Positions 8,392 to 17,531 are shown, numbered from the stretch's first letter. The stretch is 64,000 bases of DNA from Allorhizobium paknamense (GCF_030815125.1 NZ_JAUSWH010000001.1:124001-188000), one strand, 5' to 3'. Notes: generated by a model from the sequence alone, not told the origin. Made by a program: numbers and translations.

Positions 8392-8590
8392 CCACCTTCA
8401 ATTTTTCTGTACCATTCCTTCATATCATTTCGTTTGCCTGAATGTCAAAGGCGGCAGACAATCCAGCTCGTGAAAACAACCTGACATCACGACAAGCGAT
8501 GACAGACATCAAAAACATTCGCTTTTGTGATGGATATTTATCAGGCATCACGCATGGAAAGGCAAACCCAACACCGAAGGAGGATATCCC

Positions 8591-8797
8591 ATGGCCTTGA
8601 TCAGCAGCCCCTATTCCCTTTCCCGGCAACGCCGGTCATCCTTTGCAGCCACCATCTTTGCGGCAGGCAAGGAATGGTTCCTGCGGGCTCTCTTGAGCTA
8701 TCGTGCGCGGCGGGAACGCCGGGCAACGGAACGCGCCATTCAGTCGCTTGCCCCGGAAACGCTGAAGGACATCGGCTGGCCGGCTGGCGAACGATAA
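8591..8797 (+). CDS. DUF1127 small protein
   Basis: It encodes 68 residues after a strong AAGGAGG ribosome binding site. The C-terminal half (YRARRERRATERAIQSLAPETLKDIGW) is the Arg-rich DUF1127 motif, here after a hydrophobic stretch at residues 18-35. Small DUF1127 proteins in Agrobacterium act in RNA metabolism and phosphate or stress responses and often interact through the Arg-rich motif. It is divergent from the LysR gene at 7480, with about 200 bp between starts, and is followed by a clear terminator, so it is a single-gene unit likely controlled by that regulator. Confidence 0.88.
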   Translation: MALISSPYSLSRQRRSSFAATIFAAGKEWFLRALLSYRARRERRATERAIQSLAPETLKDIGWPAGER

Positions 8798-8825
8798 GAC
8801 GGTAGCGCGTATGAAATTTGATCAA

Positions 8826-8868
8826 AAAGCGGCGCTTGCCGATCCAGCGGCAGGCGCCGTTTGCTTTT
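8826..8868 (+). terminator. Rho-independent terminator after the DUF1127 gene
   Basis: A GC-rich stem (GCGGCGCTTGCCG pairing with CGGCAGGCGCCG) with a six-base loop is followed by TTTGCTTTT. It lies 29 bp after the DUF1127 stop codon. Confidence 0.8.
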
Positions 8869-9076
8869 AAAAGCTTCAAAAACCGATGAAAAAGCAGTCA
8901 TTACCCGCTGTTTCCGCTTATTTTTCAGCCATGGCGACAATCATCACCATAAAAGGTCTGTAAAAAACCCCGGGTAGCCGTTGATGGCGTTATAGCTCAT
9001 GCTATTGTCGCTTTTGAGCCATCAGGGCTGCGAAATCCGCGCAACCTTTGGCTTCTGTCAAGAGCACGGTGTCGAG

Positions 9077-10096
9077 ATGAGCAAAACCCCTTCCACGAAA
9101 CGCAGTATCGTATTTTTTCTCGTTCCCAATTTCACGCTTCTGCCGTTTGCGGGAGCCATCGAAACCCTGCGCATCGCCAACCGCATGCTGGGCTACAATG
9201 CCTATGAATGGCGGCTTGCCTCCACGGACGGGGAAAAGGTTTCCTCCTCTTCCGGCATCAGCATAGAGGTGAACACCTCGCTGGCCGATGAGCGGCGCTT
9301 TCTCTCCGGTGAAAACCGGCCGAACATGGCCATCGTCTGTTCGGGCGTCTATGTGGAAGACTTCAACAACAAATCCGTCAATGCATGGCTGCGCGAAGCC
9401 TATAACCGCAACGTGGCCATCGGCAGCCTCTGTACCGGCGCACATGTGCTGGCGCAGGCCGGATTGCTCAACGGCAAGCGCTGCGCCATCCATTGGGAAA
9501 ACCTGCCGGGCTTCTCGGAAGCCTTCCCGCAGGCGGAAGTCTATGCCGATCTCTATGAGGTGGACGGCAATCTTTACACCTGCGCCGGCGGCACCGCCTC
9601 TCTTGACATGATGCTCAATCTGATCGGCCAGGATTTTGGCGAAGCGCTGGTCAACCGTGTCTGCGAGCAGCATCTGACGGACCGCGTCCGCGCTGCCAAT
9701 GATCGCCAGCGCCTGCCGCTGCGCGCCCGTCTTGGCGTGCAGAACAACAAGGTGCTGCAGATCATCGAATTGATGGAAGCCAACCTTTCCGAGCCGCTGT
9801 CGCTTCTGGAAATCGCCGATCAGGTCGATCTCTCCCGCCGCCAGATCGAACGGCTGTTCCGGCAGGAAATGGGCCGCTCCCCTGCCCGCTATTATCTGGA
9901 AATCCGCCTCGACCGCGCCCGTCATCTGCTGGTGCAATCCTCGATGCCGGTGGTGGAAGTGGCCGTGGCCTGCGGCTTCGTCTCCGCCTCGCATTTTTCC
10001 AAATGCTACCGCGAGCTCTTTGGCCGCTCACCGCAGCAAGAGCGGGCCGAGCGCAAGCTGGGCGCGGCCAGCAACCGGGCAGCCGTGGCGGCTTGA
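9077..10096 (+). CDS. GlxA-family transcriptional regulator (DJ-1/PfpI-like plus AraC HTH)
   Basis: It encodes 339 residues from MSKTPSTKR; an upstream in-frame ATG at 8999 would add 26 residues unlike the family. Residues 10-200 are a DJ-1/PfpI-like sensor domain with GSLCTGAHVLAQAGLL at the nucleophile-elbow position. Residues about 230-325 hold two AraC-type helix-turn-helices (SLLEIADQVDLSRRQIERLF and VVEVAVACGFVSASHFSKCY). The layout resembles GbdR/CdhR, which sense glycine betaine or carnitine derivatives, but no choline or betaine genes are adjacent. It stands alone with its own terminator. The ligand and targets are unknown. Confidence 0.9.
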   Translation: MSKTPSTKRSIVFFLVPNFTLLPFAGAIETLRIANRMLGYNAYEWRLASTDGEKVSSSSGISIEVNTSLADERRFLSGENRPNMAIVCSGVYVEDFNNKSVNAWLREAYNRNVAIGSLCTGAHVLAQAGLLNGKRCAIHWENLPGFSEAFPQAEVYADLYEVDGNLYTCAGGTASLDMMLNLIGQDFGEALVNRVCEQHLTDRVRAANDRQRLPLRARLGVQNNKVLQIIELMEANLSEPLSLLEIADQVDLSRRQIERLFRQEMGRSPARYYLEIRLDRARHLLVQSSMPVVEVAVACGFVSASHFSKCYRELFGRSPQQERAERKLGAASNRAAVAA

Positions 10097-10116
10097 ACAT
10101 AATCACCAAAATAAAG

Positions 10117-10145
10117 CTGGCCGGAGTTTTCCGGCCAGTTTTTTT
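10117..10145 (+). terminator. Terminator after the GlxA-type regulator
   Basis: The stem CTGGCCGGA/TCCGGCCAG with a short loop is followed by seven T. It is 20 bp past the stop codon, and the tannase gene converges on it. Confidence 0.88.
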
Positions 10146-10162
10146 CATGATGCATACCCGCT

Positions 10163-11806
10163 TTATCGGCAGGCTAGACCAGCGTCAGCCGACTTGCCCT
10201 TAGGCCGCGCCACCTTCGGATAGGGGCAATAGAGGTAATCCGGCGCCGAAAGCGCGGCAGCCTCGGCATTGCCTGCGGTTTTCGTGGCCTTGACGCCCTC
10301 AGGGGCCTTGCCCTTCTCCACCCAGTCCACCAGCGGCGAGAAGAAATCGAAATCGTCATAGGACGGACCGCCTGCGCCATGCGGCATGCCGGGAATGGCG
10401 TAGAAACGCACAAACTCGCCCGCCTTGCCATGATGATTACGGTTCAGCCGGTCATACCAGCGCTCGGTATCGACCACGGAAAATACCGGATCGGCATTGC
10501 CGTGAAAGACGATCATTTTGTGCCCCGCCTTGGCAAAGGCGGAAAGACGCGGATTATCCGTACCGGGCGGGATCATGAAATCCACGGCGGATTCCTTGAA
10601 AACATCTGTCTTCGCATCGATCTTCGGCGCATCCTTGTCAAAATCGAAGCTGCGCAAATAGGCGATCAGCGAATCGGGATCCTTGCCCGGATCGGTCGGC
10701 GGCGTGGTGAAGACCTGCGAGAGCGAAGCCGCCCCCATGACTGCGATGATCGGCTTGTTCTGCCAGGGAGCAACCTGGCTTTCCAGCTTCCAGCCGCGCC
10801 AATTGCGCGAGGCCATGCCCGGATCCCAGATCCAGCTGCTGTAAAGTGCCTTGCCCTTGCTGTCGCTGGGGCCTGCATGGCTCTTGCGCAGGGCGTCGAT
10901 CTGCGGCTTGCTCAGGCAATCTGCGGTCTTGTCGCCGCTGCATTGCAGGCTGGAAATATTGAACTGCTTCTGGCAGGCCGCAGCGTCACCCACCAGACCA
11001 TCCTCCCGCCCGTCGAGCTTATCGCAGGCCTTGACAATGGCCTTGGCCAGCAAGGCCATATCTGCCGGGCTGAAGGCCTTGGTAATGTCGTTATCGACAC
11101 TGGACCAGGACTGTACGTCCCAGGCATGCTGGATGGCGGCGCGCGGAAGGTTCATGCCGGGATAGCCAACGAGAATACCGTCGAACTGATCCGGCAGGCG
11201 GGTGGCTGCCATCAAGCCGTGGCGACCGCCATTCGATCCGCCGATACCGTAACGATAGGCAATCTTCTTGCCGTAATATTGCTCGACCAGCGCCATGGCC
11301 AGCGGATTGAGCTTCTCGACCGCGCCATAACCATAGTCACTGCGGGCCTGCGGATCGAAGCCGAAGGCAGCACCGCCGGCCAATCCCTTGTCGGCAAAAG
11401 CCTTTTCATCGTGGCCCGCATCGCTGGAGACCACCGCATAACCGCGGCTGAGCGCGGTATCGGCCTTGTTGCCCCCCAGCAGCGGCCCGGTTGCGGGAAG
11501 CACCTTGCCATCATTGCCGCCATTGAACTGATGCACGAAACGATCGTTCCACTGATCCGGCAGGCGCATTTCAAAATGGATGGCATAGGCGCGCCCATCG
11601 ATGCCCTGATGCGGCGCCACCTGCCCCTGCACAAGGCAATAGGCAATCTTGGTATCGGCATCGCCCTGCGGTTTGGACTGGGCCGTGGTGATGGTCATCC
11701 CCTTGGGATGGTTGCCTTCCGCGGCAATGTCTTCGCAAGTGGCGGCATAGGAAAGGCAAGGAAAAGCAAGCGACAGCAAGGCTGCGCCAGTCATAGATTT
11801 AAGCAT
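10163..11806 (-). CDS. Exported tannase/feruloyl esterase family hydrolase
   Basis: It encodes 547 residues after a GGAGGAG ribosome binding site at the 11806 start. A signal peptide (residues 1-21, ending SYA) directs it to the periplasm or outside. The alpha/beta-hydrolase core carries the nucleophile motif GGSNGGRHG, a later HGNADPVFS with the acid Asp, and PGMPHGAGG with the catalytic His, all typical of the tannase family (PF07519). It probably cleaves gallate or ferulate esters from plant phenolics. No aromatic catabolic genes adjoin it. The family is well supported; the exact ester is not. Confidence 0.92.
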   Translation of the reverse strand: MLKSMTGAALLSLAFPCLSYAATCEDIAAEGNHPKGMTITTAQSKPQGDADTKIAYCLVQGQVAPHQGIDGRAYAIHFEMRLPDQWNDRFVHQFNGGNDGKVLPATGPLLGGNKADTALSRGYAVVSSDAGHDEKAFADKGLAGGAAFGFDPQARSDYGYGAVEKLNPLAMALVEQYYGKKIAYRYGIGGSNGGRHGLMAATRLPDQFDGILVGYPGMNLPRAAIQHAWDVQSWSSVDNDITKAFSPADMALLAKAIVKACDKLDGREDGLVGDAAACQKQFNISSLQCSGDKTADCLSKPQIDALRKSHAGPSDSKGKALYSSWIWDPGMASRNWRGWKLESQVAPWQNKPIIAVMGAASLSQVFTTPPTDPGKDPDSLIAYLRSFDFDKDAPKIDAKTDVFKESAVDFMIPPGTDNPRLSAFAKAGHKMIVFHGNADPVFSVVDTERWYDRLNRNHHGKAGEFVRFYAIPGMPHGAGGPSYDDFDFFSPLVDWVEKGKAPEGVKATKTAGNAEAAALSAPDYLYCPYPKVARPKGKSADAGLACR

Positions 11807-12007
11807 GAACTCCTCCAAAATACGCTGGAAGAAAATCACCGCCGAATGGAATTTGTCAAACCTGGATTTTCACAGGACACGCGTTTGTGCACGGCGCTGT
11901 AGCGCTTTGCATCTGCTGCATGATTTTATCCTTAAATCCAATCAGATTTGAGGAATGATGCAGTAAGCAATAGGCCCAAAGCTATGTAACGGAAGAGAAA
12001 ACGGCTT

Positions 12008-13243
12008 TCAGGCAACATGCTTGTCGGTTTCGAGCGCCACATCCGCAACGAAAGAAGAGGAAGCCTGATTGTCGAGGTGCATATCGTCCAGCGGGCGGTC
12101 GTCGCACAGGACGACACGGTTGCGCCCGGCGTTCTTGGCCGCATAGAGCGCCCGGTCAGCGCCGAGAACAACCGCTTCCATATCCGCGCCACCGCTTGCC
12201 GCCCGACGCACGCCGATGGACACCGTGGCACGAATGGTTTTGTCCTGCCATCTAAAAACCGTCTGCTCAAGGGAAAGACGCAGGTTTTCACAGAACTCCC
12301 AGGCGGTCTGGCGGCTGCAATCCTTCAGAAACAGGGCAAATTCTTCACCGCCGAACCGGCAGAAGTTCGTGTCAGGCGGCAATTGCGAGCGCACATGGCT
12401 GGTCAGACCGGCAAGCACGGTATCGCCGCCCATGTGGCCGAAGGTATCATTGATTTTCTTGAAGTGATCCACGTCCATCAAGACAAGAAAGCCGCCACGG
12501 GGCAGTTCGTGCTCCAACCGTTTCATGAAGGCGCGCCGATTGAGAATGCCGGTAAGCGCATCGGTTTCCGAGGCGATCTTGTATTGCAGCATGACCCGCT
12601 CTCGGCTGAGCGAAAAAATGCCGATACCACTGAGCAGAGAGACGATATGCAGCAGAAAGGTCAGCAGTCCGTACCATATGGAACCTGTGGTGCTGCCCAT
12701 CTCCTGCACCGGAAAGATAAAACTGAGCGGTACCCGGCACAGATTGAGCAGAGCGTAGATTCCGATCAACACCGCCAGCACCGGTCTCGTGGGCAAGGGT
12801 TCCTGACGATAGCCGGACCAGATATCATAGGTCAGCCATCCAAGCTGAATACCCAGAAGCAACGAGCTCAGCACGATGCGCGCATTGATGTCGGCGGCAA
12901 AGGCGGGGCTGCCGAGATAGGCGGCCATCCACAGCACACCCGTCATCACGACCGGCACATGAAAGACCCGCCTGCCATCGAAGGCCCGAAAACCCTGCCA
13001 GACATACCCCACGCCGATGGACACCAGCGCATTTCCAAAGCCGATGGACCACAGAGCAGGTGCAATCCCCCGCAGCGCCAGCAAAAGCACGCCAACCGCG
13101 CCGATCGAAAAGCCGAGGCTCCACACCCAAAGCTCCAGCCGGGTTCTCTCGCGCCGCCACCCGATCAAGGTGAGCGAGCCGATGATGACCCAGCCTGCCA
13201 GCAGGCATAACATTAATGTTGGAACGTAGAAGAGCGAAGCCAC
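12008..13243 (-). CDS. Membrane-bound diguanylate cyclase (GGDEF)
   Basis: It encodes about 411 residues. Six or seven hydrophobic helices fill the first 220 residues, followed by a GGDEF domain from about residue 245 (TDALTGILNRRAF, DVDHFKKINDTFGHMGGD). The active loop reads GGEEF, a functional variant that makes cyclic di-GMP. The RxxD product-inhibition site normally five residues before this loop is absent (LPPD instead), so feedback inhibition may be lost. The start is uncertain: GTG at 13243 is used; TTG at 13258 or ATG at 13213 are alternatives. No effector gene is adjacent. Confidence 0.9.
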   Translation of the reverse strand: MASLFYVPTLMLCLLAGWVIIGSLTLIGWRRERTRLELWVWSLGFSIGAVGVLLLALRGIAPALWSIGFGNALVSIGVGYVWQGFRAFDGRRVFHVPVVMTGVLWMAAYLGSPAFAADINARIVLSSLLLGIQLGWLTYDIWSGYRQEPLPTRPVLAVLIGIYALLNLCRVPLSFIFPVQEMGSTTGSIWYGLLTFLLHIVSLLSGIGIFSLSRERVMLQYKIASETDALTGILNRRAFMKRLEHELPRGGFLVLMDVDHFKKINDTFGHMGGDTVLAGLTSHVRSQLPPDTNFCRFGGEEFALFLKDCSRQTAWEFCENLRLSLEQTVFRWQDKTIRATVSIGVRRAASGGADMEAVVLGADRALYAAKNAGRNRVVLCDDRPLDDMHLDNQASSSFVADVALETDKHVA

Positions 13244-13410
13244 TTGAGAAAACCCCAAAATATAGAAGGTTTTTAGAGGGAATTGATAAAGGAAAGAATA
13301 ATGCGAGTATTAAGTTGCACTCTATTTCCGGTTTTGAACCAGAACAAGCACAATCTGTCGCAGGCTACCCCTCTCTTGACGTCGGCGCCGCAGACACGCA
13401 GATAAGGCCC

Positions 13411-13959
13411 ATGAAGTCATCAGAAGCAGATATCCTCATCGTTCCCGGCTATACCAATTCCGGTCCGGACCATTGGCAGAGCCGCTGGCAGAACAAACTT
13501 TCCTCAGCCCGCCGCGTCGAGCAGGCCGAATGGTCGAAACCGGTCCGTGAAGACTGGGTCGAACGGCTGGTGACCGAGGTGAATAGTGCGGAAAAGCCCG
13601 TGGTGCTGGTCGCGCATTCGCTGGGCGTGCCCACGGCGGTTCACGCCGTTCCGCATTTTCGCAAGAAGGTGGCCGGCGCGTTCTTCGTGGCGCCGCCGGA
13701 TGTCGCCAATCCCGCCATCCGCCCCAAACACCTCATGACCTTCGGGCCTTATCCGCGTGATCCCCTGCCATTTCCAACGCTGATGATTGCCAGCCGCAAC
13801 GATCCCTTCGGCAGCTACGATCATGCCGAAGACATCGCCAAAGCCTGGGGAGCCCTTTTGATCGATGCAGGCGAGGCCGGACATATCAACAGCGAGTCGG
13901 GCCACGGTCCCTGGCCCGAAGGCACGATGGTCTTCGCCCAGTTCCTTGGCAAGTTGTGA
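13411..13959 (+). CDS. RBBP9/YdeN-family alpha/beta serine hydrolase
   Basis: It encodes 182 residues, the usual length of the RBBP9/YdeN family. It begins with ILIVPGYTNSGPDHWQSRW, has the nucleophile elbow AHSLG, an Asp in SRNDPFGSY and the catalytic His in AGHINSESG. An AAGG ribosome binding site precedes the ATG at 13411; the frame is open further upstream but that part has no family match. The protein is cytoplasmic with unknown substrate. It is followed six bases later by a palindromic repeat whose first hairpin could end its transcript. Confidence 0.88.
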   Translation: MKSSEADILIVPGYTNSGPDHWQSRWQNKLSSARRVEQAEWSKPVREDWVERLVTEVNSAEKPVVLVAHSLGVPTAVHAVPHFRKKVAGAFFVAPPDVANPAIRPKHLMTFGPYPRDPLPFPTLMIASRNDPFGSYDHAEDIAKAWGALLIDAGEAGHINSESGHGPWPEGTMVFAQFLGKL

Positions 13960-13964
13960 CGGTT

Positions 13965-14092
13965 TATACGAAGAGTCATTGAAGATGACTCTTCGTATTC
14001 CCTTTTCGAATATTTCAAGCCCCTGATGCATTTGAGATATTCGAAATTCCTTCAAGGCGAGGATGCGTTAGCATCTTCGAGCCTTGGTATTA
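13965..14092 (+). repeat. Three-hairpin intergenic repeat, copy 1
   Basis: Three consecutive inverted repeats are visible. The first is a perfect 14-bp stem (ATACGAAGAGTCAT / ATGACTCTTCGTAT). The second is TTCGAATATTTCAA paired with TTGAGATATTCGAA. The third runs from CAAGGCGAGGATGC to GCATCTTCGAGCCTTG. A nearly identical copy in opposite orientation lies at 57198-57324. The differences fall mostly in loops and spacers. Confidence 0.9.
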
Positions 14093-14334
14093 AACGCAGC
14101 GAAGGCGGGTTTTCCCCGCTTTCTCGCGGCCTGAACCGTGAGCTTCGTTCCCCATTGCCGCAAAACGATGTAAGAAGAAGTGCGGTGCCTGAAATGCCGC
14201 AAAATCTTGTCACAACGAAATCGAAGGAAGGGTCAATCGCTGCATTGTGAAAACCCGCGTTTTCCGCTAAGGGACCGCCTCAACAGTGACACTTCGCGTC
14301 CCCCGCGAGACGCCAACCGCAGAGACAAGCCGTT
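14093..14334. other. Intergenic region upstream of purC
   Basis: I see no gene here. The stretch carries AT-poor sequence with CCGCAAAACG/CCGCAAAATC direct repeats near 14158 and 14197. It probably holds the purC promoter, but I cannot place one. No known purine riboswitch fold was recognised. Confidence 0.4.
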
Positions 14335-15099
14335 ATGAACCGTCGCCGCCGTATTTACGAAGGCAAGGCCAAGATCCTTTACGAGGGTCCCGAGCCGGGC
14401 ACGCTAATTCAGTTCTTCAAGGACGACGCCACCGCCTTCAACAAGAAGAAGCATGACGTCATCGACGGAAAGGGCGTCCTCAACAACCGCATTTCCGAAT
14501 ATGTCTTCACCCATCTGAACAAGATCGGCATTCCCACCCACTTCATCCGCCGCATCAACATGCGCGAGCAGCTGATCAAGGAAGTGGAGATCATTCCGCT
14601 GGAGATCGTGGTGCGCAATGTCGCCGCCGGATCGCTCTCCCGCCGCCTGGGAATCGAGGAAGGCGTGGTTCTGCCGCGCTCCATCATCGAATTCTATTAC
14701 AAGTCCGATGCACTGGAAGATCCGATCGTCTCCGAAGAGCATATCACCGCCTTCGGCTGGGCGAACCCCGCCGAGCTGGATGACATCATGGCGCTCGCCA
14801 TCCGCGTCAACGATTTCCTGAGCGGGCTGTTCCTCGGTATCGGCATCCAGCTGGTGGACTTCAAGATCGAATGCGGCCGTCTTTACGAAGGCGACATGAT
14901 GCGGATCGTGCTGGCGGACGAAATCTCCCCCGACAGCTGCCGCCTCTGGGACATCGAGACCAAGGAACGGCTGGACAAGGACCGTTTCCGCCATGACATG
15001 GGCGGCCTTCTGGAAGCCTATCAGGAAGTGGCCCGCCGTCTGGGCATTATCAACGAGAACGAACCCGTGCGCGGTACCGGCCCGGTTCTGGTCAAGTAA
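14335..15099 (+). CDS. purC: Phosphoribosylaminoimidazole-succinocarboxamide synthase
   Basis: It encodes 254 residues, full length for the rhizobial enzyme. PurC joins aspartate to CAIR using ATP to make SAICAR in purine synthesis. Visible signatures are [11 protein letters not shown] at the N-terminus, [18 protein letters not shown] in the middle, and the substrate-binding segments [10 protein letters not shown] and [14 protein letters not shown]. It is the first gene of purC-purS-purQ, with 17 bp to purS. Confidence 0.98.
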   Translation: MNRRRRIYEGKAKILYEGPEPGTLIQFFKDDATAFNKKKHDVIDGKGVLNNRISEYVFTHLNKIGIPTHFIRRINMREQLIKEVEIIPLEIVVRNVAAGSLSRRLGIEEGVVLPRSIIEFYYKSDALEDPIVSEEHITAFGWANPAELDDIMALAIRVNDFLSGLFLGIGIQLVDFKIECGRLYEGDMMRIVLADEISPDSCRLWDIETKERLDKDRFRHDMGGLLEAYQEVARRLGIINENEPVRGTGPVLVK

Positions 15100-15116
15100 G
15101 GTTTTGGAGACAGATA

Positions 15117-15359
15117 GTGATTAAGGCACGCGTGACCGTCACCCTCAAGAACGGCGTTCTCGATCCGCAGGGCAAGGCCATCGAAGGCGCGCTCGGCGCG
15201 CTGGGTTTCGACGGCGTCAATCAGGTTCGTCAGGGCAAGGTGTTCGATCTGGTTCTGGACAGCGCCGATAAGGCAAAGGCCGAAGAAGAGCTGAAGGCCA
15301 TGTGCGAAAAGCTTCTAGCCAATACCGTGATCGAAAACTACACGATCGCACTCGATTGA
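15117..15359 (+). CDS. purS: Phosphoribosylformylglycinamidine synthase subunit PurS
   Basis: It encodes 80 residues. PurS bridges PurL and PurQ in the three-part FGAM synthase. The sequence MIKARVTVTLKNGVLDPQG and ALGFDGVNQVRQGK is typical. The start is GTG, after TTTTGGAGA, and gives the canonical N-terminus. It sits between purC and purQ. The small size is normal for the family. Confidence 0.96.
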   Translation: MIKARVTVTLKNGVLDPQGKAIEGALGALGFDGVNQVRQGKVFDLVLDSADKAKAEEELKAMCEKLLANTVIENYTIALD

Positions 15360-15440
15360 GTGCGACCGCCGGCGGCCCTGCCGCCGGAGGATACCACCCG
15401 GACTTCATCTTCAACCCCGAGCAAGGTGTCAGCAAGAGCC

Positions 15441-16115
15441 ATGAAATCAGCCGTCGTTCAACTTCCCGGCCTCAACCGTGACCGCGACATGATTGCCGCG
15501 CTGACCAAGATCTCCGGACAGGCGCCGATCACCGTCTGGCAGACGGAAACCGAGATCCCGGATGTCGACCTGATCGTCATTCCCGGCGGCTTCTCCTATG
15601 GGGACTACCTGCGCTGCGGCGCCATTGCCGCACGGATGCCGGTGATGCAGGCCATCAAGGCCAAAGCCGAACAGGGCGTGAAGGTTCTGGGCGTCTGCAA
15701 CGGTTTCCAGATCCTGGTGGAAGCAGGCCTCCTTCCCGGCGCGCTGATGCGCAATGCATCGCTGAAATTCGTCTGCCGCGAGGTGAAGCTTGAAGTGGTG
15801 AATGACGACACGGATTTCAGCCGCGCCTATGAAAAGGGCCAGATCATCCGCTGCCCCGTTGCCCATCATGACGGCAATTATTTCGTCGACACAGAGACGC
15901 TCACATCGCTTGAAGATAACGGTCAGGTTGTGTTCCGCTATGCCGAGGGCACCAACCCCAACGGCTCGCTGAACGACATTGCCGGTGTTATCAACACCCG
16001 TGGCAATGTTCTCGGCATGATGCCGCATCCGGAGAACCTGATCGAAGCCGCCCATGGCGGCAATGACGGACGCGGTATCTTTGCCTCCGCTCTCGATGTT
16101 ATTGCAGCAGCATAA
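15441..16115 (+). CDS. purQ: Phosphoribosylformylglycinamidine synthase glutaminase subunit PurQ
   Basis: It encodes 224 residues of class I glutamine amidotransferase that pass ammonia to PurL. The nucleophile Cys is in [10 protein letters not shown], the oxyanion segment is [14 protein letters not shown] and the His/Glu pair is in [10 protein letters not shown]. The start at 15441 gives the normal [15 protein letters not shown]-terminus. The synthetase subunit gene purL does not follow; the next genes are a lipoprotein and a deacylase after 340 bp containing repeats. Confidence 0.97.
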   Translation: MKSAVVQLPGLNRDRDMIAALTKISGQAPITVWQTETEIPDVDLIVIPGGFSYGDYLRCGAIAARMPVMQAIKAKAEQGVKVLGVCNGFQILVEAGLLPGALMRNASLKFVCREVKLEVVNDDTDFSRAYEKGQIIRCPVAHHDGNYFVDTETLTSLEDNGQVVFRYAEGTNPNGSLNDIAGVINTRGNVLGMMPHPENLIEAAHGGNDGRGIFASALDVIAAA

Positions 16116-16197
16116 CACGCTTCGGACATAATCCATCCCTACGGGAAAGTGCCTGGATTGTCCCATTGGGACAGGCCGGGCACTAAAGCATGTCGCG

Positions 16198-16252
16198 CAA
16201 AAGTGTGCAGCGGTTTTGCGATAACGACATGCGTTAAAACAAGAACGTAAAG
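16198..16252 (+). repeat. Short dispersed palindromic repeat (GCATGTCG type)
   Basis: An inverted pair GCATGTCG / CGACATGC encloses the imperfect palindrome GCAAAAGTGTGCAGCGGTTT, followed by an A-rich tail. A diverged relative is at about 3641-3705. This is a common intergenic repeat style in Rhizobiaceae. Confidence 0.6.
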
Positions 16253-16302
16253 CACGTTGCATGAGGCTGATAAGCCGCAACGGGCTTTAAGGCATGACTA
16301 CA

Positions 16303-16372
16303 GCATCGGACCGAAAAGCGTGAACCGGTTTTCGAAGAAATCCGATGCGAAAACAAGAAACTAGAGTTTCGT
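16303..16372 (+). repeat. Dispersed ACCGGTTTTC palindromic repeat
   Basis: It starts GCATCGGACCGAAAAG, has GAACCGGTTTTC in the centre, closes with ATCCGATGC and has an A-rich tail ending CTAGAG. Related copies lie at 20390, 23073, 23417, 35838, 35898 and 39981. It fills most of the gap between purQ and the lipoprotein gene. Confidence 0.7.
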
Positions 16373-16455
16373 GACGATTTCGGTTTCCGGCACGGCGCTC
16401 TATGAAATGAGCTAGGCCGTGGCTGTGTCAGCACCGGAGCGCTCGGGGGACGTGA

Positions 16456-16839
16456 ATGCGCAAGATACTGCTGGCCAGCGCCCTGGCCGCTCTTTCCTTT
16501 ATCGCGGGCTGCAAACCGAGCGCCCCGCCGCCGCAAAACCGTTCCGCGCTGCAGACCATGGAAGGCATTACCATGGCGGCCGCGGCCTGCTGGTTCAAAT
16601 CCGGCGACCCGGCCTTCAAGCCATACCGTATGGATGCGGAACTGAATTCCTTTTCCGGCCAGCCGCGCGTTCTCCTTGTCCGCAAGGGGTCGTCTGACAT
16701 AAGACCGCAACTGGTGGTCATGGCAGAAGGTCAGCCTGCACGGCTGCAAGCCTTCGGCCCGCTGATGAATGAGCCTCTCTCTGCCCGCATTTCCACCGAC
16801 GTCAAACGCTGGGCTACGGGCAGCCGTAATTGCCAATAA
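16456..16839 (+). CDS. Putative lipoprotein of unknown function
   Basis: It encodes 127 residues. A GGGGA ribosome binding site precedes the ATG. The signal peptide ends in the lipobox FIAGC, so the mature protein should be lipid-anchored in the periplasm. The mature part is Pro-rich at first (KPSAPPPQ) and then about 90 residues without a recognised domain, ending in a Cys. A second Cys at about residue 45 could pair with it. It sits 91 bp before a lipid A deacylase-like gene on the same strand, so an envelope function is plausible. Confidence 0.75.
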   Translation: MRKILLASALAALSFIAGCKPSAPPPQNRSALQTMEGITMAAAACWFKSGDPAFKPYRMDAELNSFSGQPRVLLVRKGSSDIRPQLVVMAEGQPARLQAFGPLMNEPLSARISTDVKRWATGSRNCQ

Positions 16840-16930
16840 ATGTCGGAAGTGCCTTTTTGTCACTTTCCATGAGCCGAAAAATCCGCGCAATATGTCCCTA
16901 CGAATCAATGGATTTCCGGGGACAACCCTT

Positions 16931-17485
16931 ATGATATGCAGGAAGAGCACAGCAACCGCCATGATGATTTTGGCGGCTTCCACACTGTTTGCTTTCCCCT
17001 CCTTTGCCGGCAGCGACCACATTCTGGATGAAGTGCGGCTTGGCGCTGTGGGCTCACTTCAGGACCATGAAACCGGTGTCGCTTTCGAGGGAACGGCCTT
17101 TTTCGATCCCTTTGATCGGGGCGATGCTCCCAGCTTGATGGACAGCCTCAAACATCCCCGCCCCTTCCTCGGCGGTGAAGTTGGCACCAGCAGCATGAAC
17201 AACCAGCTCTATGGCGGTCTGGCCTGGACCTTCGATATTTCAGACCGGATCTTCACCGAAATCGGTCTTGGCGGCGTCGTCCATGATGGCGCCATTGACG
17301 ATCAGCATAAAAACGGCCCGGATCTCGGCTGCCGCGTGCTGTTTCGCGAACATGCGGCTGTCGGCTATCGTCTGGACAAGAACTGGAGCCTGGTCGGTCA
17401 GATCGAGCATACATCCAACGCCAATCTGTGCGATCCCAATGACGGCATGACGCGCGCTGGCCTGCTGGTCGGATACAAATTCTGA
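16931..17485 (+). CDS. PagL-like lipid A 3-O-deacylase / acyloxyacyl hydrolase family
   Basis: It encodes 184 residues with a signal peptide (to about residue 26, ending SFAG) followed by alternating hydrophobic strands and a C-terminal Phe, as in an eight-stranded outer membrane barrel. The catalytic motif HTSNANLCDPNDG near the C-terminus matches PagL, whose His and Ser remove a 3-O-acyl chain from lipid A. Twelve residues after that Ser, where I recall a catalytic Glu in Pseudomonas PagL, there is Thr. The start is uncertain; 16892 would add 13 residues. A terminator follows. Confidence 0.78.
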   Translation: MICRKSTATAMMILAASTLFAFPSFAGSDHILDEVRLGAVGSLQDHETGVAFEGTAFFDPFDRGDAPSLMDSLKHPRPFLGGEVGTSSMNNQLYGGLAWTFDISDRIFTEIGLGGVVHDGAIDDQHKNGPDLGCRVLFREHAAVGYRLDKNWSLVGQIEHTSNANLCDPNDGMTRAGLLVGYKF

Positions 17486-17531
17486 CGTCTTTATCCTTTG
17501 AAAAGGGTAAAACTTGCAGTTTTAAAACAGT

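Noticed and set aside
11212-11902. Alternative frames around the tannase gene
   Set aside because: They overlap the esterase with its clear signal peptide, ribosome binding site and catalytic motifs.
13216-13410. N-terminal extension of the RBBP9-type hydrolase
   Set aside because: The extra 65 residues have no family match and the 13411 ATG has a ribosome binding site.
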